From Nymphaea colorata (lineage: Eukaryota; Streptophyta; Magnoliopsida; Nymphaeales; Nymphaeaceae), in assembly GCF_008831285.2 (NCBI RefSeq), contig NW_022204943.1:1-22889 (forward strand): 22,889 bases of DNA, written 5' to 3'. Position 1 is the stretch's first letter, and each line of letters starts with the position of its first letter. The notes beneath the pieces are model-generated. The model was not told the DNA's origin, did not search any database, and saw nothing but the letters and a program-made list of their open reading frames with translations. Shown here piece after piece: positions 9,091-18,260 of the stretch. The translations under genes and the position numbers were made by a program.

Positions 9091-10343
9091 ATGTCGAGAA
9101 TCACGCATGAGGTGTGCATCGTAGGAGCTGGTCCAGTGGGTTTGGCGCTAGCTAACTGCCTCTCTCGATCCCCTCTCATCAGCTCGATCGCCCTCATTGA
9201 CCGCAAGCTACCCAAGGTTATGCCTACTCCCTATGCTCTTCCAACCAGAGAGTTTCTCTATCAATGCCCCCATTCTGCAGTTTCTAGAACGAATTGGCGC
9301 CTTACAGCGAGTAAGACAAATGGGTAAACTGCAAAACATCGAAGTGATGAGCAAGGAGTCCAACAGCTTCATCGAGTGGGAGGAGAAGTCCGCCCGCATC
9401 ATATAAAATGATTAGCTGGTCTCAGTTTGTTGTAAAACCTGCAGGAAAACAAAAGCAACTGCAAGATAGACTTCATCTAAGACGAAATTCAGACAGTAAC
9501 CAATGAAAATTATTCCGAATGCCATGTGGGCCTCAAGGATAGCACAATCCGCACCAAGTTGCTCGTGGGAAGTGATGGAAATAAGTCAAAAGTGAAGGAA
9601 CTTGCTGCCATTCCCACCTACGGTTGGAGCTACCGCCAGAAAGCAATTGCCTGCACGCTTGCTCTTGAAGGCTTAGATACATAAAATAACACTTCTGCAT
9701 ACCAAATCTTCCATGACTCCAACATCCTCGGCGTACTGCCCCTCTGGAACAACTATGTCAGCATTGTTTGGTCCTTGCAGCTGGCAGACTTCTAGCATCT
9801 TATGCAGATGCCTGATGAGCAGTTTGTGAGCAGTCTTAATACACTCTTAGAACAAGCGAACTCTGCTCATAAGGGAAAAGCATCTTTCCGTCCTCTCAAG
9901 CCAATCAACAAACTGGTCAATAAGCGTTTAGCCTTTCCTCTCAGTTCGCTACAGGCATAAAACTACGCTAAGCATCGTTTGGCATTGGTGGGTGATGCTG
10001 CTCACTCGATTCACCCCATGGCTGGTCTTGGCGTCAACTCAGGCATCCTTGATAGCATATTGCTAGCGAACAACATCATATCTGGTAAGCGGGCAGGAGC
10101 AGACATAGGATAGATAATGTCATTGGCCAGTTTTAGGCAAGCAGCAAAGCCATGAACTATGGAAATTCGATGGCCATGGAGGCAATCAAAAAGATGTTTT
10201 AAGTTGATTGCTCACCTCTAAACATCTTGCGCAGAACCGTCCTAAACTTCTCTCAAGAAAGCAACAAGTTCAAGGAGTTAATGCGAGGCGTTGTATAAAA
10301 GAATCCATTGCTGAACCTGAGCAAATACGAGTGGGAGCATTGA
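9091..10343 (+). CDS. COQ6: Ubiquinone biosynthesis FAD monooxygenase COQ6
   Basis: This is a mitochondrial flavoprotein that hydroxylates the ring of the coenzyme Q precursor. ATG 9091 is followed at once by the FAD Rossmann motif: HEVCIVGAGPVGLALANCLS. The middle part reads SFSINAPILQFLERIGAL, RIIEND (conserved END, Glu from TAA) and LLVGSDGNKSKVKELAA, the DG motif. Later come NILGVLPLWNNYVSIVWSL, RLAFPLSSLQ and the second FAD motif LALVGDAAHSIHPMAGLGVN. The end is SPLNILRRTVLNFSQ...LLNLSKYEWEH at TGA 10341-10343. Length is about 415 aa, close to human COQ6. No obvious presequence precedes the FAD motif, so the mitochondrial import signal is either very short or missed upstream. One-base losses lie near 9238, 9412 and 10110. 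It starts 57 bp after HAO on the same strand. Confidence 0.9.
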
Positions 10344-10405
10344 AAGGATGATTGCAGTACATGTCAATAGATGAATGAACAAAAATACAGTTAAGAGATA
10401 GACTA

Positions 10406-11645
10406 TCACTTGAGCTTTATGGCAACTAAGGACCGGTTATCCTCGCTCCTCCTGCTCTCCGCCAAATCAAATACACTCCGAATTCCATCCTCCGGCTTCA
10501 CCCCCATGCGGAAACATCCAGCAATGTCATTATTGTTTAGCTTCTCGTAGACACCGTCAGTCAGCAGGAGCAGATGCGTGAGGCCCTTCAGCTAGACGGT
10601 GAATAGCTCAGGTTCGGCGATGACCACCTTTGAGTTTTCTCGTTTTATGTGGACGTCTCCAATGGTGCGAGAAACCGATAGCTTGCCGGGGTAGACACGA
10701 TATGGGATGTTGCGAGAGTGTATTTCACCCTCCTCGGGAACATTACGGTATACGTCCCCGCCGTTATTGACAATCCTGGCCTTTTATGATTCTGCCTAAG
10801 GCTTGTGGTCCCTAGTTATTTGAGTGACGCCTTCCTATCCAAGAGCTAGAAGTCTTGAATCACCTACATTGGCTATCCAGCAAGTTTCCCCAGAGATAAG
10901 GCACACCAGTGCACATGAGCCACTTTTGCTGCCAATCCTTGGGTTCTTTCTGAGTTTCTCCTCCAAAAGGGCCAAACTGAGCCTCAGTGCCTCAGCAGGT
11001 GCCTTTTCCTCGCTGAGGAACGATTATAAAACTAGATGGAGATGGAGAGAGAGGTAGTTAGAGGTGAGGTATCCGCCATGGCCATCAAAAACAGCAAAGT
11101 ATTGGTAGGTGCGTTGGCGAGTGGTAATGGTCTCGATTGCCACCCGATCTTCATTCTTGTTTCGTCCGCCAAGGTTGGTGAGATAGGAAAATGTTCTAAG
11201 TTTATGCTACTGCTGGCTCTCTGAAGATTTCGCCTTGACAAATTTGGCCTTCTTGTTCTGTTGCAAAAGCACGAGGTTGCTATAGCCTTTCGCATATCCC
11301 TTCTTTAGAAGGATTTTGTAGCAGTCATTAGTATTCGTGTTCTTGAAGCCAACTGCATCGATATAAGAATACTTTGAGGGAGCGTAACATCTTTGGGCTT
11401 GCTTAGTTTTTGCGTGTCGGCCAGTATGGAGGGCGTGGAGGGCACCAGTGCGGCTTCCTCATTCAGCTAAATTGACCTGAACTTGTCTCTAAAGTTCTTT
11501 GTGAGGTAGTGTGATTGATTGGAATGCATATTCTTGCGCAGGCGGGCGAGTTGCTGCGGGTCGACGCTTTCCTCGGAGTGGTATCGCGGATTGCCCTGGA
11601 CGACGCTGCGCGGGGGCCCTCTTCAACACACCGGTGCGTATTCAT
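10406..11645 (-). CDS. PP2C-family serine/threonine phosphatase
   Basis: This is a metal-dependent protein phosphatase (PPM family). From ATG 11645 the N-terminal region is basic and polar (MNTHRCVEEGP..., QQLARLRKNMHSNQSHYLTK) with no recognised domain. The catalytic domain starts near LGGRNKNEDRVAIET and continues with YFAVFDGHGG (metal-binding Asp/Gly), SKSGSCALVCL, WIANVGDSRLLAL, ITRDHKPEAESEKARIVNNG (two Glu from TAG/TAA), KLSVSRTIGDVHIK and HLLLLTDGVYEKL. The last motif is EDNRSLVAIKLK before TGA 10406-10408. The last metal site is normally DN[IM]T, and here it is DNRS. About 410 aa. The start is uncertain: an upstream in-phase stretch (LLFRRREAELLDLAAW) could be coding. At least two frame corrections are needed, near 11345 and 11612. 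Confidence 0.9.
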
Positions 11646-11902
11646 AGAATTAAATATATTGGGCAATAATCTCCTAATTAAATCCTGCAGCTGCGTCCAA
11701 GCAGCCAAATCGAGAAGCTCAGCTTCCCTCCTGCGAAAAAGCAACGGCTACCGACTTGACAATAGTTATACGATATGATATATATGAATTTTCCTATACT
11801 TAAATGGATGGTAAAAAAGTTAGAATGATCAGAATCTATAATTAATTGAAATTGAATCCCAATCATGAACTTTTTTGAGATTTAGTAGTATCCCGTCTCG
11901 AG
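11646..11902. promoter_or_regulatory. Divergent intergenic region PP2C / unknown gene
   Basis: A 257-bp gap separates the divergent starts. Its half next to the unknown gene is about 75% AT. The 11680-11745 part is less AT-rich and could encode extra N-terminal PP2C residues. No RNA gene or repeat is seen. Confidence 0.4.
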
Positions 11903-12528
11903 ATGAACTGCCAGAATTTAGATATGAATTGCCAGTTCTCGACTGACGATCATGAAGAATCTTTGAAAGGATATTTACAACATGAAGATTTTATGCAATC
12001 AAATTAGATAGAATGCGAAGCCTTTGCTACCTTCCTCCCTCCTGAAGAAGATTCTTAGCATTAGGTGGAAAGCCAGAAGGAAAGTTTCAAATAGAGGTTT
12101 TTGCAGCCTAAAGATTCTAAGCCTCTCAAGAATAAGAAGAACTCCAATGCTGTCAAGAAGATAGGAAGGATCATTATCAAGAGACTAGAGGAATATGAGC
12201 TTCCCGGCATGAGCAATGAAGGAGTGGTAAATATGCTGGCCAGACTCAATTACCGGATGGAGCAAGTGAAAGGGAGGAAAAAACCTGATCGCTTCAACAC
12301 ATCCCACCTCCAAGCACTGTTTGACATCAAGAACGAAGCTCTTTCTGAGTTCAATCTTAGGACCACCCGGAAAATCTTCTCCTCTGAGCTTCGGAAAGAA
12401 GTTTTCAGAAGCAGCCAGCTGAGGGGTGACAACAGGTTGATTTACCTCAATACTTTCAAGTGCTGCTCGTTAAGGTTCATGAACAAGCGGCTGCCTACCG
12501 TTTGCAGGCTTCGGAGTATCCACAATGA
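11903..12528 (+). CDS. Hypothetical basic protein
   Basis: Not recognised. ATG 11903 begins MNCQNLDMNCQFSTDDHEES, acidic and rich in Glu from TAA/TAG (DSEHEVESQKESFKERF). A basic helical region follows: KPLKNKKNSNAVKKIGRIII, KRLEEYELPGMSNEGVVNML, RKKPDRFNTSHLQALFDIKN and IFSSELRKEVFRSSQLRGDN. It is one open frame for about 190 codons, unusually clean for this window. A one-base loss near 12455 gives NTFQVLLVKVHEQAAAYRLQ ending ASEYPQ at TGA 12526-12528, about 209 aa. The same frame stays protein-like after that TGA ([17 protein letters not shown], next TGA 12580). The uncorrected frame would end at 12592-12594, running over the stop of the converging DnaJ gene. The sequence gives no function. 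Confidence 0.65.
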
Positions 12529-12563
12529 TTTGATTATTTTAGGAAGAAATATAAGCTCTTAAA

Positions 12564-14202
12564 TCATTTGGTACTTGCGTGACCGGTTTTGTTGATGTGC
12601 TCGAATAGTTTAGTCTTGGAGGGGAAGGCTTCTCCGCATGATTTGCACTTAAGCTCATTGACCTTGGCGGTTTTCTCTGCCTGCTCTGCCTTCTTTTGTT
12701 TTCTCAGCTTGGCCTTACCTAATTTTTGTTCCTTGTCGTCTTCCTCATCCTCATCGCTCTCTTCCACTTTAACTGGCTTCTTCTTATCGACTTTGGGTGC
12801 TGGTTGTGGAGGAGTGACCACCTGCTTGACTTCTACCTTTTTGTTACGGTTATTAAGGAGTGCATTCATGAATTGGTCCTCGTCTTCACTGGAACTCTAC
12901 TCTTTCTTTGGCTATTAATTTGGTGGCTATGGCTTTTTCTCCTCTTTCTTGGGTTCTTCTTTGACTGGTTCTTCTGCCTATGATTACTATTCTTTCTTCT
13001 GCTGATTTTTCTTCTTTTTATTTTTCTTCTTCTTGGCAGGCGACGGCTGTTCCTCTTTGTTTTCAGGTTCTGGTTCCTTATCTTTTAAGGTGCTTTTAAG
13101 GTGCTGTTTCAGGCTACTACATTTAAGCTTTTTGAAGTATTTCTTCTTTGAGGAGAACTTCCTTTTCGATATCTTTGACCATTTGCTTGTGCTGTTTTGA
13201 TTTTTCATGGTTGCGTAGTTGGTTTTCGCTTTTGAACTCCTTTTCGCAGATCTCGCAGTAGAATTGGCTCTCGTGCTCATCCTCATCCAAACGCACCTTT
13301 CCGTTATTATGAGTATTTTGTGGCTGATCGTTACGTTGGTATCTTAGTTTTGCCTCTTGTAGTATTCTTCAATCTCTCTGAAACGCTCCTCTTCCATTTT
13401 TGCTTTATGTGCTTCATCTCCTACTTTTCCTTCAGCTTCTGCTTTTCCCTCTACAACTTTTCCTGCTGTTTTTTCTCGTCCTCCTCCTTGAGACGGTTGA
13501 CGTAGGTCATGAATCTGGGATCTCTCTTGCGGACATATGCCAATAATCCTTGATGGTCTTCACGTAGGTCTTCTTTTCGCCCTGCCGCTGCTTCTTGTTT
13601 TCCTTTTCCATTTCCCTACGCACCCAACGGCTGTTGGCATCTCTGGTGTCCCACTCTTCGATCCAGGTGAAGGTCTTATAGGTGACAAATTTTCCCAGTC
13701 TTCGTAGAACTTGAGAACGCGATCCTCCGATGTACTGGAGTCCCCAAAGCCTTCATACTTGCGCTGGTCTTCCTGCAAGTCCTCTCTCAAGTTGTAAGCC
13801 TTGGTCTCTTCGGCTTTGATCTTTCGAAAACGTCACGGTAGACTGCATAGAAGCCGCCTTCTCCGTCCTCGTAGCCCTTGAAACAGCCAGTGGTGAAGTA
13901 GTGCCAAATGTTGAAACCGAAAGTGTACTGATCGATGTCCTCCTTGCTCATGTCGTCCTTGTTGAACAGCAGTTTCTCACGGTTGTTGTCGTACCATGTA
14001 CGCTCGTTGGGATCCGAAAGGACGTTATAGGCCTCGTTTATTTCCACGAATCTCTACTTGGAACCCTACTCGGAGTTCTTATCGGGGTGGTACTTAAGGG
14101 CCATCTTGCGATAATTCTGCATGAAAAAGTCGGTACGGTCTTGATTTCAGCTGGTGTGGCCTTGCGGTCGACTTCGAGCACTTCATAGTAGCAGCGCTTC
14201 AT
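12564..14202 (-). CDS. DNAJC21: J-domain protein, DNAJC21/JJJ1 type
   Basis: This cytosolic/nucleolar HSP40 cochaperone stimulates Hsp70 in 60S ribosome maturation (role known for yeast Jjj1 and human DNAJC21). ATG 14202 opens [21 protein letters not shown] 20-nt intron (14117-14136) interrupts the J-domain, and splicing gives [16 protein letters not shown] with the HPD motif, then [20 protein letters not shown]. The family-specific region follows: [20 protein letters not shown] and [21 protein letters not shown] first C2H2 finger is [21 protein letters not shown] long Lys/Glu-rich linker carries many Glu from TAA/TAG. The C-terminal C2H2 finger is [20 protein letters not shown], and the product ends at TGA 12564-12566. 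About 535 aa with both zinc fingers, so the full family architecture is present. Several one-base losses lie between 13080 and 13830. Confidence 0.93.
14117..14136 (-). other. 20-nt intron in J-domain
   Basis: On the minus strand this is GTACCGACTTTTTCATGCAG. Splicing fuses TPAEIKT to [14 protein letters not shown], the canonical J-domain helix II before HPD. Without splicing the conserved helix is broken and the frame lost. Confidence 0.93.
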
Positions 14203-14418
14203 TTCAACTATTAATAAAAGATTATAAAATATTGGATGGGATAGGCTTTTCGATATAGTATAAATGGAGGGATGGCTAATCTCTCACCGAGGGTATTTGA
14301 ATAACAATAATGCAATAAACTAACTATCAAACAACGAAATCTTGATGAGAACAAAATCAATCTTCACATTTGAGGCGGTTTCTAACATATAAGCCAAACA
14401 AAAAAGAGGAAAAACAAT

Positions 14419-15510
14419 CTAGAATGGTCGTACTGGTGCAGGAGAGGGGTTAGTGTTGCCGGATGAGGCAGCGTTTGAACTTGTATTACCACCGAAACCA
14501 GATGGTGGGTAACCTTGCATTGGAGGGTAGTAGTAGGGAGGGTAATCGTAACCACTCATGAATTGGTAGTTGGCAGGCTGAGAATAGTTGCTAGTTTGAC
14601 CTTGCTGCTGCTGCCCTTGAGGAGGCTGAGCGAACTCCTGACCGTAGGGGTACATGTATGCGTTGTCTACGTGGGAAAAGGAGTACTGTACTGCGCTACG
14701 TATGGCGGATAGCCGGGATAGCTAGTTTGGGACGGTTGTTGATGATGGTGCTGGTCTCTAGCGTAGTCCCTGCCGCCCTCGTAGCGATCGCGATACTTGC
14801 TGTCCCTTGTGCCTCTGTGGCTGTCCCTTTCTCTGTCCCTGTAGTCCCTCTCGCCTCTATCGTGGCGACTGTAGTTAGTTCTTTCGTGGTATCCCCTTTC
14901 CTGGTGGATTGGGCGATCGTGGTTGCTGCGTTCCTATCTATACTTCTGGGGGAAGTAGTCGAAGGCGAGTTTCTTGATCTCTGCTTCTCCGTGGGCGTAG
15001 TTGCACTCGGCTGAGGTGCGGGTGCACTGGCCGTTCTTGTACCCCATGCAGAGTCTAGTTTTCTTGAAATTAGGCAGTCCCCTCAGCTCGGACTCCCCGT
15101 GTGCGAAAGTGCACGCCTCTCCCCTCCTGCACTGGCCCTGAGTTACATCCTCCTCACCTTTTCGAAAAGCGGACAGATTCTCGTCTTGAAGTGGGAACGA
15201 TCGTCGTCTTAACGCCGGAAGGGACGGTCGTTACCTCTCCGGAAGTATCCCTAGCCTTCGTATGGTCTTCTGCCTTCCTCCCTTCCTTCCCTTCCTTCCC
15301 TGCCATCTCTGCCTTCTCTGCCTTGTCTCTACCTACTGCGGCTCCTTGGAGAATCATCGCGAGCTCTTTCCCCGGAGTAGGATCTGTCCCTACGCTTGCT
15401 GCGTTCGGGCGAGGAGGCCTGCGGCGCGGAGATTGGGGCGGAGGAGGCGGGACGCGTTTGGGAGAGTGGCTGTGGGACCGTCTCTGGAAATCCTTCTTGG
15501 GCTAGCTCAT
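14419..15510 (-). CDS. Tandem CCCH zinc-finger RNA-binding protein
   Basis: A probable mRNA-binding regulator. ATG 15510 opens MSEPKKDFQRRSHSHSPKRV (TAG at codon 3), a Ser/Arg/Pro-rich segment followed by a Gly/Arg/Glu-rich stretch encoded by CTTCC-like repeats at about 15270-15310. After splicing a 20-nt intron (15138-15157), two CCCH fingers appear. The first is ICPLFEKGQCRRGEACTFAH (C-x7-C-x5-C-x3-H). The second is LCMGYKNGQCTRTSAECNYA plus H (C-x7-C-x6-C-x3-H). A long Arg/Asp/Tyr/His-rich region follows, then a prion-like Gln/Tyr/Pro/Gly tail (AQPPQGQQQQGQTSNYSQPA; GYDYPPYYYPPMQGYPPSGF). The end is unclear. The tail reaches ...PAPVRPF followed by TAG at 14419-14421; as Glu this would run on to TGA 14284-14286 with a hydrophobic 44-residue extension that does not look like part of this protein. 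Confidence 0.88.
15138..15157 (-). other. 20-nt intron inside first CCCH finger
   Basis: GTGAGG...ACTCAG on the minus strand lies between FEK and GQC. Splicing gives a finger with exact C-x7-C-x5-C-x3-H spacing. Confidence 0.93.
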
Positions 15511-15752
15511 TTAAATATGATAAACTCACTCACAATACCCATACTCAATCTAACCAACTCCTAAGGTAGTCACCTAAAGAAGAAGGCCAATAATACCCAA
15601 GTAAAACATTTCCGAATCTTTCGCCTATCGTCTTAAAACCCCCAACAAGCCTTCGCTTCTTCTGTCCTTGCTGGATGCATCGGTAATGATAATCCATTTT
15701 CCTGCAAATATGATTAAAATGGAGGAAAAGTTAATTCTTTGATAATAATATC
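15511..15752. promoter_or_regulatory. Divergent intergenic region CCCH / F-box-SAM gene
   Basis: A 242-bp gap separates the starts at 15510 (-) and 15753 (+). It is AT-rich near both ATGs (ATTTAAATATGA at the left). No RNA gene is seen. Confidence 0.4.
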
Positions 15753-17366
15753 ATGTAGCAAGGCGAAAATCTGTTCTACCGGTGGGAGGTCCTGTAGAAC
15801 ATCGGAGAGTACCTTTCCCTCAAGGACCTGCTTGCCACTGCCGTCCTCTCCAAGCAGTACAACCTCCTCCTTCGCAAATATCTCAAAGAGCATTATTCCC
15901 TGCCCAACAGCCTCACCCAATCCGAGTTCCTCCAGCTCAGGGACAAATTGAACAGAAGAATCAGCGTACTACCCGCAGCCAGTGCCAAATACTCCAAAAT
16001 GCACCCCTCCAGCCTCGTCGTCATGGGACTCCAAGCGCAATCCGTCTTCACGCTTGTCACCACCCCCGATGGAAGCACCCGATTGGTGAAGACTGAACAA
16101 CTAGTAGGCTCCACTGAACTATAACTGCAATCCCTCCCTCAGAAGTTCCAAATAGTCCGCATATCCGAAAACAACAGCCTCTTCTGCTCGGACTAAGGCA
16201 GGATCTTACGTTTCAGGTGCCAGGATGGCATGATCCAGTTCGACAATCCCGAAATCTTGAAGGTCAAGGGCGAGGTGGAGGACTTCATGTTGGGTTCCGC
16301 CACGTCATTGCCGTCATCAGGGAACAAGCAGACCACTGTCCCTCCGCATCTTCGACCAGCAGGAGCCACTTGACAAGTTCAGGGAGGCCGAGCTGCCCTT
16401 CCAGCTCATCAGTCTCTCGCAGGAGGACAGCATCACCGTCGGCAAGAACAACGCCTACTTCCTCTACAACTAGGCCCTCTACGAGCTCAACCTTAAGACC
16501 GGCTCAGTTGCGCTCCAGGCAGACCTCGCCGGCAAGAAGATAGTACGCGTGATGGGCGGAAGAGCCCACTTCGTTGCCTACGAACGCACTCAGGAGCTCT
16601 CCAGCCAGTGGAGCACCGAGGAAGTCATCAAATTCGCACAAAGGGAGGGCTTCGAGGACTTCATCAAGATCTTCCAGTCAGAGAAGGTGACTGGCAAGGT
16701 GCTGCTGTAGATGGACAAGAAGTACACGTAATAGGTCTTGGGCATTAGCAACGTCAAGATGCAGCAGAAGCTCAGTATCAGACTGCAGGAGAGCAACATC
16801 GAGAATCCAGACACATACCTAATCCACGGCTGGGGAAGGGCCTCCGAGGGCGCACTCGGCACCAATCCCTCCAAAGAAATCACCAAGCCCATCAGGGTCA
16901 AACTGCCAGCCGACTGCGAAATCGTTACTCTCACTGGCACTTACACCGTCATCGCCAACCGCAAATCCCGCCTCACCTTCGTGAACAGCATCGACGAGAA
17001 GACCAACAAGCAGGAGTGGAAGGAAATCTGCAACAAGAAAGTGTGGAATGCAGTTGCTGTCGACGATGCCCTCCTGCTCATCGTTTCCGCCACCAAGGAA
17101 AGACTGGCCCAGCACGAGACCGAAGCCGTTCTCAACGTGAAGAAGGAAAAGCTGCGTACCGCCAAGAACATCATCGACAAGATCACCTGGGACCCCAACA
17201 TCAAGGCGGAGGAGTTCAGAGTGGGCTTCCTGGACAAGCTGGAGGGCGTACTGGAAATGCCCTTCTCGGAACTGGAGAGCTCGGAAATCAAGGAGTACAG
17301 GATCGAGTACTTCAACGCGGCAAGGAAGTTGTCTGGGACAAGAAGAAAAGAATCGACATCCTCTGA
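15753..17366 (+). CDS. F-box-like / SAM / MJ1316-domain protein
   Basis: ATG 15753 opens MEQGENLFYRWEVLENIGEY (codon 2 is TAG). The segment LENIGEYLSLKDLLATAVLS resembles an F-box, residues about 15-45. A beta-rich middle of about 240 residues follows (SSLVVMGLQAQSVFTLVTTP; VIAVIREQADHC; AYFLYNEALYELNLKTGSVA) and could be a small propeller. A SAM-like domain at about residues 285-345 reads WSTEEVIKFAQREGFEDFIK, then VLGISNVKMQQKLSIRLQ. The C-terminal 75 residues match the MJ1316 (DUF504) RNA cyclic-group end-recognition domain: KNIIDKITWDPNIKAEEFRV, GFLDKLEGVLEMPFSELESS, YRIEYFNAGKEVVWDKKKRI-DIL, then TGA 17364-17366. Exactly three one-base losses (about 16300, 16348, 17325) restore one frame, giving 538 aa. 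It is the last gene before the right telomere. An RNA 3'-end-sensing ubiquitin ligase adaptor is speculation. Confidence 0.8.
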
Positions 17367-17558
17367 TACTTCATATTACCACAACTGCTTAATCCTAACA
17401 GCTATAATTTCACATGACTGTCTTGAAAAAGATTTAATGTATGCAGATTTGATTTCTAGATTGGATCATTTCTATATACTTTTGTAATAAGTATTATTCA
17501 GTGTAAATCCCCAATATCTTTTGCCAATCATCAAACAGATTGATATTATCATTATAAA
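17367..17558. other. Right subtelomeric spacer
   Basis: A 192-bp AT-rich stretch between the last stop codon and the telomere. It holds the 3' flank of the F-box/SAM gene. No gene or repeat is seen and it does not resemble the left subtelomere. Confidence 0.6.
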
Positions 17559-17646
17559 TTGGGGTTGGGGTTGGGTTGGGGTTGGGGTTGGGGTTGGGGT
17601 TGGGGTTGGGGTTGGGGTTGGGGTTGGGGTTGGGGTTGGGTTGGGT
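17559..17646. repeat. Right telomere, (GGGGTT)n, now internal
   Basis: TTGGGG units run from 17559 to 17646, about 14-15 repeats. They are in the orientation of a right chromosome end, of almost the same length as the left array. Three units are short by one G (near 17573-17575 and at 17637-17645), then the array stops at GGGTGCAGCC, which is non-telomeric. It therefore lies inside the window, with 5.2 kb of gene-bearing DNA beyond it. Confidence 0.95.
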
Positions 17647-17771
17647 GCAGCCTGGCATTCCTGTGGGCCATCCCAACTTTTCCTCACCTTTACTTCGGAT
17701 CGGATATCGTCAGAGCTTATTGCCTATTGTTCTCACGTGCAATGAAACTACTATAATCATTATAAACTAGC

Positions 17772-18058
17772 ATGTCCTCGAAACTGATCAGACTTCCCCT
17801 GGCAGTAATTGACAACCACTCCACCGACAACTCCCCCTGCATCCTCCTCCCCACCACAAATATAAGTCCCAATAGAGTCATCAAAAAAACACCAACATTG
17901 GCGCCAATGCTCCATGCGGACAATCCCACATGGAGAAGGGAGATAGCTTCCCGATTGAAGAGGAGACGCTTGACAGTATGCTCTTCGCGAAGAAGATGGG
18001 CAGGAGAGGAAAGACTGACCCTCCCTTTGAACTCAAGATCTTCTCTATCTCCACCTGA
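17772..18058 (+). CDS. Hypothetical small protein
   Basis: Not recognised. ATG 17772 begins MSSKLIRLPLAVIDNHSTDN and continues through PNRVIKKTPTLAPMLHADNP. One base seems lost near 17938, after which the frame reads KGDSFPIEEETLDSMLFAKK, MGRRGKTDPPFELKIFSIST and ends at TGA 18056-18058, about 96 aa. The uncorrected frame would extend to 18161 with an Arg/Ser-rich, less protein-like sequence. No domain, signal or membrane span is seen. It starts 125 bp after the internal telomere, close enough that the telomere junction may have cut its true upstream region. Confidence 0.5.
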
Positions 18059-18260
18059 TACTTTAAATTATTTTTGCCACTCCAACACAGTTTTCCCCCA
18101 GGGGCAGCACCCTAAGCTTTGCTTGGGGGATTGGGCATGGACTTACTTGCTGTTCTTTTGAATAAAACGGCATTATTAGTATAGTTTAAGGCGGTTATAA
18201 TGCCTCATGACGATACGATAAGTAGTTTGGCAGGAATGGTAGGAATGGCAGTAATCCAGA

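Noticed and set aside
14515-15014. Plus-strand Val/Leu-rich ORFs (apparent membrane proteins)
   Set aside because: They are antisense to the Arg/Asp/Tyr/Gln-rich CCCH protein, whose zinc fingers prove the minus-strand frame.
15260-15312. CTTCC/CTTCCC simple repeat as a structural or regulatory repeat
   Set aside because: On the minus strand it encodes the Arg/Gly/Glu-rich linker of the CCCH protein, so coding low complexity explains it.
17521-17756. ORFs of repeating Gly-Trp-Val/Leu or Pro-Asn over the right telomere
   Set aside because: These are translations of the GGGGTT array, not genes.
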